DNA of 5,175 nucleotides from contig JAAYXQ010000295.1 of assembly GCA_012515825.1 (NCBI GenBank), positions 1 through 5,175 on the forward strand, read 5' to 3'. The notes under the pieces are model-generated. The model worked only from the letters and a program-made list of their open reading frames with translations, was not told the origin of the DNA and searched no databases. The position numbers were made by a program, and so were the translations under genes. This document shows positions 1-5,175 of this stretch, piece after piece; positions within the stretch are counted from its first letter, which is position 1; the number at the start of each line of letters is the position of its first letter. This DNA is from Fibrobacter sp. Lineage in GTDB: Bacteria; Fibrobacterota; Fibrobacteria; Fibrobacterales; Fibrobacteraceae.

Positions 1-848
1 TGGCTTATGCAAAAAAAGTAAAAGAAGAGGGCTTTGGTTTTTTACTCGATATTCATTATAGTGATAATTGGGCTGATCCAGGAAAACAAATCATTCCAGA
101 ACGCTGGCGTTCAGTGAATTCAATTGATGTTCTTTCCGACTCGGTTTATGCTTACACTTATGATCTGCTTTCTTCACTAAAAAGTATAGGTGCATTGCCC
201 GATATGGTGCAAGTGGGTAATGAAATTACAGATGGTTTGCTTCGAAATGTACCAACTTCTGAGACAAATTGTTGGGGAGAACCATCTAGTGCAGCATCTT
301 CTACTGTTAGTGGGCGATTAAGTACGCAGTCAGGGAATTTTTCCAAATTAATTAAAGCTGGTATTAAAGCCGTGCATGACGTTGATTCTCGCATTAAAAC
401 AGTTCTTCATATTGAAAATGCAGTTGAACATGGCTCTTGGTGGTTGAGTGTAGTGGTGGATCAGCAAAAAATCAATTTTGATATTCTTGCCTTTTCTGCT
501 TATACAGCTTATGGACATGGAGTAGCTTCAGATTGGAAATCTTTTATTAGCACGCAATCCAGTAAATACCCTAATCTGCAATTTTTAATTGCGGAGTATA
601 ATGGTGGTATTAGTGCTTCCACGTGGACTTCTGGGAAAACAAAAGAAATCAACTTGATGCTAAAAGAAACACCAAAAGCGATTGGCTCTTTTTATTGGGA
701 ACCTGCTCTTTATGGGGAATGGGGGGGTGCTGCTTTTGAATGGCAAGATAATAATTTGTATGCAATCCCCTCCGCTTTCTCTGAGTTTGATGAAATAAGA
801 ATTCTTCCAAAAGAACCCCCTAAAAGACAAAGTGACATTAGGTTCTGA
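1..848 (+). CDS. Arabinogalactan endo-beta-1,4-galactanase (GH53), 3' part
   Basis: Family GH53 enzymes hydrolyse beta-1,4-galactan in pectin side chains and are normally secreted. The frame is open from base 3 to the TGA at 846-848, giving 281 visible residues, so the GTG at 114 is internal and the true start lies off the left edge. Counting from base 3, residues 16-29 carry the family signature D-x-H-Y-S-D-x-W-A-D-P-G-K-Q. Residues 69-80 hold VQVGNEITDGLL, whose Glu74 (222-224) should be the acid/base. Glu198 (594-596) in LIAEYNGG should be the nucleophile, and FYWEP (Trp232, Glu233) matches the late barrel motif. The catalytic domain appears to end near PSAFSEFDEI, followed by a short polar tail. 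About 90-100 N-terminal residues (signal peptide and first strands) are missing. The loop after GLL (about residues 81-106, rich in Ser/Thr with one Cys) seems longer than in textbook members. The 3' end has a 7-G run at 721-727 and a possible frame break at 816-820. Family assignment is firm; exact substrate is inferred. Confidence 0.93.
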   Translation, partial: AYAKKVKEEGFGFLLDIHYSDNWADPGKQIIPERWRSVNSIDVLSDSVYAYTYDLLSSLKSIGALPDMVQVGNEITDGLLRNVPTSETNCWGEPSSAASSTVSGRLSTQSGNFSKLIKAGIKAVHDVDSRIKTVLHIENAVEHGSWWLSVVVDQQKINFDILAFSAYTAYGHGVASDWKSFISTQSSKYPNLQFLIAEYNGGISASTWTSGKTKEINLMLKETPKAIGSFYWEPALYGEWGGAAFEWQDNNLYAIPSAFSEFDEIRILPKEPPKRQSDIRF

Positions 849-967
849 TGAAAGAATTATCAGTTTAAGTGTCCCCTAGGTTCATTTCAAAGAGAAATCA
901 ATTGCTATTTTAAGAGAAGAAGAAAAGAGTAGCTGATCTCTTCTGCAGTTTTTACTACATTAATTAT
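849..967 (+). other. Intergenic gap between galactanase and HTH genes
   Basis: This is the only sizeable gap on the plus strand. I see no convincing sigma-70 promoter pair and no strong terminator. A 5-bp stem, AAGAG at 925-929 with CTCTT at 938-942, is followed by TTTTT only after a gap, so it is weak at best. TAGGTTC occurs at 839-845 and again at 877-883, which may be chance. A promoter for the downstream pair of genes would be expected here or upstream, but I cannot point to one. Confidence 0.4.
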
Positions 968-1909
968 ATGAAGAAATTCGTTGTCCCTGTTATTTTAACA
1001 TTGCTTATTGTTGGCCTATGGTTTTATTTAAAGACTGATTCTAAATCGAATTTTGCAGACATAGATGCTGCATTATTCCTTCAGACAAGGTCTAAGATTG
1101 ATTCACTAGAAATCGAACTCTGGAATCATCACAAAAATCCAGAAATGCGCGCCAAAGTGCTTGGCGAGTTAGATCTTAGATGGGAAGAACTCCAACGATT
1201 AAAATCCCCGCTTCCAGTTTCTTCCTCAGATCCTGAATCTCAAAGTGCTTCAATTAACATGCAGATAGGGATGTGGTCTTTCATTGTTATTCTTGTCGTT
1301 ATTTTTATTCTTGCAATAGTAGTTATCTTGTTAAAGAAAAAGCGAGACGCGATCACAAGACAAATGGAGCAGATTCGTGCGGAACAGCGTTTTAAGGCTC
1401 CAAAAGGCGGCTTTCAAGACGATCCTTCTTTTGTGAATCGCACGCGAGTTCGCCGTTCTATTATAGATGATGCAAAAGCCTATGCTGAAGAAGAGAAACA
1501 AAAAGTAAGCGAAGTGTCTCCTCAAGACATTGCTTTTGAAGATGAAAACGGTGTTCCAGAAAATAAAATTTATGTATATGACCCTGAGGATAGACCTCCT
1601 CTTCGCCCTACAGCAAAAGAACGCATCACTTCGGCGATGCAATCTCTTTCCGATGCGCTTGTTCGCCCGAAAGGCATGTCTCGAGAAAAAACGATGCGAG
1701 TGCGTGCACAGAGCCGAAACACTTTAAGTAATCCTTCAGCAAATAATCCTTTGGATGTGACTCGTTTTGATCAAGAACGTTCTGAAAAAGAAAGAGTTTT
1801 ACAACTCATGCGTCGTGGATATACCACTTCAGAAATAGCAAGACGTATGCAGATTTCTCAAGAACAAGTGGATGTTGTCATCCGAGAAATTCGGGATACT
1901 GGGGCCTAA
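968..1909 (+). CDS. Two-TM membrane protein with C-terminal helix-turn-helix, unknown function
   Basis: I do not recognise a named family. The 313-residue protein has a hydrophobic segment at about 4-21 after MKK, then an outside stretch of about 80 residues. That stretch is predicted helical (about 31-79, rich in Leu, Glu and Arg) and ends in a Ser/Pro-rich linker. A second membrane segment at about 102-122 is followed by KKKR, so both termini should face the cytoplasm. The cytoplasmic part starts with a charged helix (127-142), continues through an acidic, Pro-containing linker (about 165-215) and a basic stretch (about 217-250), and ends with a helix-turn-helix at about 275-308 (VLQLMRRGYTTSEIARRMQI and the following helix). 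This resembles the small HTH modules of LuxR/sigma region 4 type or the DUF2802/DUF6115 tail. ATG 968 is the only start available after the in-frame TAA at 911-913, and no Shine-Dalgarno precedes it. truA begins 2 bases after the stop, suggesting one transcript. It could be a membrane-tethered regulator or a scaffold whose HTH binds protein rather than DNA. Confidence 0.85.
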   Translation: MKKFVVPVILTLLIVGLWFYLKTDSKSNFADIDAALFLQTRSKIDSLEIELWNHHKNPEMRAKVLGELDLRWEELQRLKSPLPVSSSDPESQSASINMQIGMWSFIVILVVIFILAIVVILLKKKRDAITRQMEQIRAEQRFKAPKGGFQDDPSFVNRTRVRRSIIDDAKAYAEEEKQKVSEVSPQDIAFEDENGVPENKIYVYDPEDRPPLRPTAKERITSAMQSLSDALVRPKGMSREKTMRVRAQSRNTLSNPSANNPLDVTRFDQERSEKERVLQLMRRGYTTSEIARRMQISQEQVDVVIREIRDTGA

Positions 1910-1911
1910 AC

Positions 1912-2667
1912 ATGATGCGCTACCGTTTTCGGTGCGAGTATTTAGGCAGTGCTTTTTTTGGCTGGCAAGAGCAAAATGAAGCTGGAATCACCAAATTCAT
2001 CACCGTTCAATCAGAATTACAAAACGCTTTTCAAATAGCCCTTCGTGAAAAAGTTCATTTAGTGGGTTCTGGGCGAACAGATACAGGCGTTCATGCTCGT
2101 GGGCAGTGTGTCCATTTTGATTGGGATCATGAACCATTCGATGTTTTAAAAGTAGAACGTTCTATCAATGGTTTAACGAAGCGAGTGATTCGGATTCGAG
2201 ATTTAGAACCTTGCGCTATAGACTTTCATGCGCGTCATGATGCTATCAGTCGTTATTATCAATACACCATATTCACACGTCCAGTGGCTTTACTACGAGA
2301 TTTTGGTTGGGAATGCGGGACTGTTCCCCTAGATTTAGAAGTCATGGAAGAAGAGTGTCAAAGCTTTGTCGGGTATCATGATTTTATTCATTTTTGCATT
2401 CCACGTAATGATGGCAAAACGACTTTTTGTGACCTTTCTGAATTTAGAATGGAACGAGTGAATGAATATACTATTCGATTTCATATTAGAGGAAATCGTT
2501 TCTTACATCGCCAAGTGAGAGCGATGGTAGGTACTTTATTTGATATTGGTCGTGGACGATATCCCAAAGGGACAATCCGCAATATTTTTGAAAACCAATT
2601 TAAAGGCGAAAGAACGTGGGCCCCACCACAGGGCCTTGTTCTTGAAGATGTTGTATATCGAGATTAA
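1912..2667 (+). CDS. truA: tRNA pseudouridine(38-40) synthase TruA
   Basis: TruA isomerises uridines 38, 39 and 40 in the anticodon stem-loop of many tRNAs to pseudouridine, in the cytoplasm. The 251 residues are close to the usual family length. The N-terminal Y-x-G-x-x-F-x-G-W-Q type motif is at 10-19 and the catalytic motif GSGRTDTGVHA at 52-62, with Asp57 (2080-2082) as the nucleophile. R-x-Y-x-Y lies at 114-118 (Tyr116 is the likely active-site tyrosine), FLHRQVRAMVGTL at 197-209, and the closing WAPPQGLVLED at 236-246. All expected landmarks are present, so it should be active. Two ATGs lie in frame, at 1912 and 1915; the second would give MRYRFRCEY, the commoner TruA beginning, so the start is uncertain by one codon. 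GGGG at 1901-1904, inside the preceding gene's end, is the only candidate ribosome site. The stop overlaps that of the convergent minus-strand gene by 4 bases. Usually constitutive housekeeping; nothing here suggests special regulation. Confidence 0.96.
   Translation: MMRYRFRCEYLGSAFFGWQEQNEAGITKFITVQSELQNAFQIALREKVHLVGSGRTDTGVHARGQCVHFDWDHEPFDVLKVERSINGLTKRVIRIRDLEPCAIDFHARHDAISRYYQYTIFTRPVALLRDFGWECGTVPLDLEVMEEECQSFVGYHDFIHFCIPRNDGKTTFCDLSEFRMERVNEYTIRFHIRGNRFLHRQVRAMVGTLFDIGRGRYPKGTIRNIFENQFKGERTWAPPQGLVLEDVVYRD
2619..2635. terminator. Possible GC-rich hairpin inside the end of truA
   Basis: GGCCC at 2619-2623 pairs with GGGCC at 2631-2635 around a 7-base loop, and the plus strand continues with TTGTTCTT. 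It stands out in AT-rich DNA and lies 30 bases before the truA stop. As there is no space between the convergent genes, it could slow transcription from either side. However, the bases also encode the conserved WAPPQGL motif of TruA, and no proper U-run follows on either strand, so the structure may be a by-product of the protein sequence. Confidence 0.25.
2664..2667. other. Shared TTAA: overlapping stop codons of convergent genes
   Basis: The palindrome TTAA contains TAA on the plus strand (2665-2667, end of truA) and TAA on the minus strand (2664-2666, end of the outer-membrane protein gene). Both frames are independently supported as real genes, so the overlap is read directly from the sequence. 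It leaves no intergenic room for a normal terminator between the two blocks. Confidence 0.9.
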
Positions 2668-3761
2668 TTGCCGTCTGTTTTTGTAGAATCGGTTGAATTA
2701 TCAAAAGCAGAATAATCCATTTCAGTCATTGCTGGGCGATTTTCTTTTTCAGCGGTTTCTTTCTTTATCTTTTTCTTTTTAGCAATTTCTTCTGGAGTGG
2801 GGTCTGTTCCAAAGGTTTGCTTAAAGTATAAGATATTGGTATTGAATGATGTTCTTGTGCCAAAATTAGCGCCAATCACTGGATGGTAGGAATTACCTAA
2901 AGTAAATGAAACTTCAAGACCTAAACGAAAACCGTTTGTACCATCAACACTAAGCGTTGGTAAAATAGTTTGATTTGTTGGAGAAACTAAGGTGCCACCA
3001 GATTTCATAGAAGCAGTTTCATAACCAAGTGAAAGCATCACTTCTATAAAAGAGAGAGGAGAATAACCAATCACCATTTGGAATATATTTGAGGAAACAG
3101 ATAAATCCAGTTGGCCAGTATAATCTTCAGGTGTATAGCCAATAGAGGAAGAATTGTATCCAAAAGCTAAACTCACATTTAAGGTTTGAAGTTCTTTAGG
3201 TAAGGCGTACTGGAATAAATAACCAAAGCTATATTGAAGACCAAATCCAAAAAGACTAAACGCTTTTAGTTCGCTGATGGCTGGGAGCCACATCCCACGC
3301 AAAACAACACGCGCATGATAATAACTCACGGCGGCTTGAGCAATGGGATATGAAAATAAGCCTAAGCTATTTAATGTTTCATTACCGCTGATTTCATGAC
3401 AGAAAGGACTGGTGCTACATGGAATGTTAGCATTGTAATTATATGTGGGTAGATTTTCTCCAAAAATAGTAGGAACATTAGAAGCGGTATATTTTCGATC
3501 CTTATCGGTAATAGGGCTTAGAGTAATAGGTAGGCCTGCGTCAAAAGAAAAACTCTGAGGCACATTTGCACTATGAACCCAGTTACCATTCAAAACAGTT
3601 CCAAGTTGAGTAATAATAGGCTGAACATAGCCAGGGCGATTACCATCAGGTAAACCTGTTTCATCAAAAGCGATAATCGAGTGGTAAATCGAAGCCCAGT
3701 CAGCAGAAGCAGACCCAAAAGTAAATAGTAAAGCCGTTAGGAAAAACTTAATTTTTTTCAT
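2664..3761 (-). CDS. Exported beta-barrel-like outer-membrane protein, DUF6588-like
   Basis: The function is unknown. The 365-residue product begins with a clear signal peptide: MKKIK, a hydrophobic core to about residue 16, and a cleavage site ASA before Asp21. The mature part alternates polar and apolar residues in strand-like runs rich in Gly, Tyr and Phe, for example LFGFGLQYSFGYLFQYALP, QMVIGYSPLSFIEVMLSLGY and NGFRLGLEVSFTLG, as in outer-membrane barrels. The order of motifs (an early YVQPIITQLGTVLNGNW segment, a V-P-T-I-F-G segment, a paired YPIAQAAVSYYHARVVLRG region, then strand repeats) recalls DUF6588 proteins of the Bacteroidota/Fibrobacterota. That is from memory and not searched. 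Cys115 and Cys121 could form a disulfide. After the last strand (near YFKQTFG, to 318) comes a 47-residue polar tail with a Lys/Glu-rich section and an Asp/Ser/Thr end, unusual for a barrel and perhaps periplasmic. It starts 32 bases after the alkaline phosphatase stop and is probably co-transcribed with it. No Shine-Dalgarno is visible, and codons 2-4 contain a 7-A run. Confidence 0.82.
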   Translation of the reverse strand: MKKIKFFLTALLFTFGSASADWASIYHSIIAFDETGLPDGNRPGYVQPIITQLGTVLNGNWVHSANVPQSFSFDAGLPITLSPITDKDRKYTASNVPTIFGENLPTYNYNANIPCSTSPFCHEISGNETLNSLGLFSYPIAQAAVSYYHARVVLRGMWLPAISELKAFSLFGFGLQYSFGYLFQYALPKELQTLNVSLAFGYNSSSIGYTPEDYTGQLDLSVSSNIFQMVIGYSPLSFIEVMLSLGYETASMKSGGTLVSPTNQTILPTLSVDGTNGFRLGLEVSFTLGNSYHPVIGANFGTRTSFNTNILYFKQTFGTDPTPEEIAKKKKIKKETAEKENRPAMTEMDYSAFDNSTDSTKTDGN

Positions 3762-3793
3762 AATGGCAATAATAATAAATGAGATTTAATATG
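3762..3793 (-). other. Short AT-rich leader between phosphatase and outer-membrane genes
   Basis: This 32-base spacer is almost entirely A and T and includes three tandem AAT units (3768-3776 on the plus strand, ATT on the coding strand). It holds no purine-rich ribosome site and no hairpin, which favours read-through from the phosphatase gene. A TATTAA-like hexamer is present, but no matching -35 element is convincing, so I do not call a promoter. Confidence 0.4.
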
Positions 3794-5175
3794 TCACTTT
3801 TCTGTTTTGGATTCAATCAAAATATGGTGAATTAAAGTACCTAAAATAGCATTATCTGTATATGAACCGTGTCTAAAATCAACTCCTTGAAGAGTTTTCT
3901 CTATAGCATCAGAGCATTCTCCTTTAGCAAAGAGAGGGACTAACTGATTGGTGTGAGCTGCAGAGTGGAAACTATGCCCAGGCACTTTCCCCTTTCCATT
4001 ATTAATAAGATCATAATCAATCGTTTTATCTGTATAGCCATTTGGACCAATTAAATAACCAGTTTCATGATCAGCTGTGATGATTAAAAGATTTTCTTCA
4101 AATCCTCCATGATCCTCTATCCAAGCGATTACTTCTTCAACGGTAGTGGTAAAATCGGTCATCTCTTCAATGATTCGAGCAATGGAACCTTCATGAGCGG
4201 CGGCATCAATAGCTCCACCTTCAATCATCAAGAAAAAACCGTTTTCGTTTTTATTCAATAAATTGAGAGCGATTAGACTCATGTCTTTTAGATGAGGCAC
4301 TGTTGTGTTTTTTGGGTGTTCATTCACTATTGTATCGGTTTTCATTGGCCCAACACCTCGGCTGGATTGTAATGTATAGTGAACAGGAGCAATTCCAATT
4401 AAACGATCTGGTAAAGAATCAGAGCTTAAAGAGGCGTAACGATTAAAATCTTCTAAAGTTTCTATAAAAGTCCAAGAACCGTCTAAATTTTTTGCCGTTC
4501 CAGCTTTAAGGCTTTCAAAAAGAGCGGCGCCACCAAGATAATTATAATATGGTGCAGAGCTAATTACATTGCCAGCAGAATCCAAAATCACTTCAGTAGA
4601 AAGGGCAGTTCCATTATCATTAAACATTGGGTGACCTGCTCCAAGAATCACATCTAAATGAGTCTGAGTGATCATATCTTGAGCAATCCCTTCATAATCA
4701 GTACGACTAACTCGATGAGCCGTAAAGCTTGCAGGAGTAGCATGAGAGATTGCCATGGAAGTGACAACACCTGCAGAACGCCCCGTTTTATGAGCCACTT
4801 CGGTTACGTTTTCTACAGCTTCATTTTGTGTATCGACACCAATACGGTTGTTGTTCGTTTTCACCCCTGTCGCAAGAGCTGTTGCACTAGCTCCAGAATC
4901 AGTAAATTTTGAACGTACCCAATCGTGAGTCGATTTTACTTTTTTTGGAGAGTATATGTTAGCACTATTTGAATGGGTTGACATCGCTATCGTTACTGGA
5001 AAAGAATAGAATGGCTGTTGTTCTTTTTCGCCATAGTTAAAATAGTCAGCAGCTATAAATTGATTAAACCCACATCCATCGCAAACCATCATAATCACAT
5101 TCTTACTTTTGCAGCCTTTCACCATTTCTTTATAATCTAAGGCTCCTTCTCCATCAATTAATCCGCAAGAAGAAA
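3794..5175 (-). CDS. PhoA-family alkaline phosphatase, N-terminus cut by window edge
   Basis: It hydrolyses phosphate monoesters through a phosphoserine intermediate, outside the cytoplasm. The frame stays open from the ATG at 5125 to the right edge, adding 16 residues (459 visible). Numbering from Met 5125 and comparing with E. coli PhoA: Asp16 (D51) in VCDGCGFNQ; nucleophile Ser77 (S102; 4895-4897) in TDSGASATALATG; Thr130 (T155) and phosphate-binding Arg141 (R166) in HATPASFTAHRVSR; Glu302 (E322), Asp307 (D327) and His311 (H331) in IEGGAIDAAAH; Asp352 and His353 (D369, H370) in TADHETG; His391 (H412) in AAHTNQ. The complete two-zinc and magnesium set is therefore present. E. coli D153 is His128, as in most relatives, and K328 is Ala308, which is unusual. 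The first residues at the edge, Ser-Ser-Cys-Gly, suggest a lipoprotein cleavage site. A Pho-regulated promoter would lie outside the window. Downstream, the outer-membrane gene follows after 32 bases. Family call firm; true substrate and anchor inferred. Confidence 0.95.
   Translation of the reverse strand, partial: SSCGLIDGEGALDYKEMVKGCKSKNVIMMVCDGCGFNQFIAADYFNYGEKEQQPFYSFPVTIAMSTHSNSANIYSPKKVKSTHDWVRSKFTDSGASATALATGVKTNNNRIGVDTQNEAVENVTEVAHKTGRSAGVVTSMAISHATPASFTAHRVSRTDYEGIAQDMITQTHLDVILGAGHPMFNDNGTALSTEVILDSAGNVISSAPYYNYLGGAALFESLKAGTAKNLDGSWTFIETLEDFNRYASLSSDSLPDRLIGIAPVHYTLQSSRGVGPMKTDTIVNEHPKNTTVPHLKDMSLIALNLLNKNENGFFLMIEGGAIDAAAHEGSIARIIEEMTDFTTTVEEVIAWIEDHGGFEENLLIITADHETGYLIGPNGYTDKTIDYDLINNGKGKVPGHSFHSAAHTNQLVPLFAKGECSDAIEKTLQGVDFRHGSYTDNAILGTLIHHILIESKTEK
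5165..5175 (-). other. Probable lipobox of the alkaline phosphatase
   Basis: Reading the minus strand from the edge, a codon ending in TT (Phe, Leu, Ile or Val) is followed by Ser, Ser, Cys and Gly. A Leu, Ile or Val there would complete a [LVI]-S-S-C lipobox with Cys at 5165-5167. A flexible stretch, GLIDGEGALDYKE, then leads into the catalytic domain 20-25 residues later, as expected of a lipid-anchored enzyme. The hydrophobic core that would prove a signal peptide is off the window. Confidence 0.5.

Noticed and set aside
114..116. GTG as start of the galactanase gene
   Set aside because: The GH53 signature DxHYSDxWADPGKQ is encoded in the same frame upstream of it, so the codon is an internal Val.
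158..394. Minus-strand open frame of 78 codons
   Set aside because: It lies wholly inside the well-supported galactanase gene and its product has no recognisable motif.
813..845. Bulged inverted repeat GAAC-CCC-CTAA with TTAGGTTC around the galactanase stop
   Set aside because: Two 4-bp stems separated by a 3-base bulge and a 14-base loop with no U-run is within chance expectation.
925..953. Hairpin plus T-run as a terminator after the galactanase gene
   Set aside because: The stem is only 5 bp with an 8-base loop, and the T-run begins 6 bases after the stem, too weak to call.
1331..1642. Minus-strand open frame of 103 codons
   Set aside because: It is antisense to the HTH membrane protein gene. 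Its Phe/Arg/Cys-rich product looks like the complement of Lys/Glu/Ala codons rather than a protein.
1530..1727. Plus-strand open frame of 65 codons in another frame of the HTH gene
   Set aside because: It has no own ribosome site or motif and is fully contained in a larger gene with clear TM and HTH features.
4658..4912. Plus-strand open frame of 84 codons
   Set aside because: It is antisense to the catalytic core of the alkaline phosphatase, and its Ser/Cys/Arg-rich composition is typical of a shadow frame.

Overview
The window looks like chromosomal DNA from an AT-rich, Gram-negative-type bacterium. The signs are a protein with a signal peptide and a beta-barrel-like body, a probable lipoprotein alkaline phosphatase, and starts without a clear Shine-Dalgarno sequence. 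A GH53 galactanase next to a DUF6588-like outer-membrane protein would fit the Fibrobacterota/Bacteroidota (FCB) group, perhaps a plant-fibre degrader. That placement is inference from protein style, and no rRNA or other marker in the window settles it.

The layout is two convergent blocks. The plus strand carries (1) the 3' part of a GH53 endo-beta-1,4-galactanase gene, cut by the left edge and ending at 848; (2) a 119-base gap; (3) a gene at 968-1909 for a protein with two membrane segments and a C-terminal helix-turn-helix; and (4) truA at 1912-2667, only 2 bases after gene 3 and so probably co-transcribed with it. The minus strand carries a PhoA-family alkaline phosphatase entering from the right edge (3794-5175, N-terminus cut) and, 32 bases downstream, an outer-membrane-type protein gene (2664-3761), probably in one operon. 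The two blocks meet at 2664-2667, where one TTAA supplies the stop codons of both truA and the outer-membrane gene.

Functionally, the galactanase would cut pectic galactan or arabinogalactan outside the cell. The alkaline phosphatase would release phosphate at the cell envelope, next to an outer-membrane protein of unknown role. TruA is housekeeping tRNA modification, and its membrane-anchored partner is of unknown function. Coding density is high and no gap exceeds 120 bases. I see no tRNA, rRNA, CRISPR array, insertion sequence, attachment site or origin.

I did not find a clearly new multi-gene system. The points most worth a second look are the membrane-tethered HTH protein beside truA, the alkaline phosphatase N-terminus (a likely lipobox beyond the first visible Met) with an alanine at a metal-tuning position, the four-base shared stop, and the homopolymer runs and possible frame break near the end of the galactanase gene.
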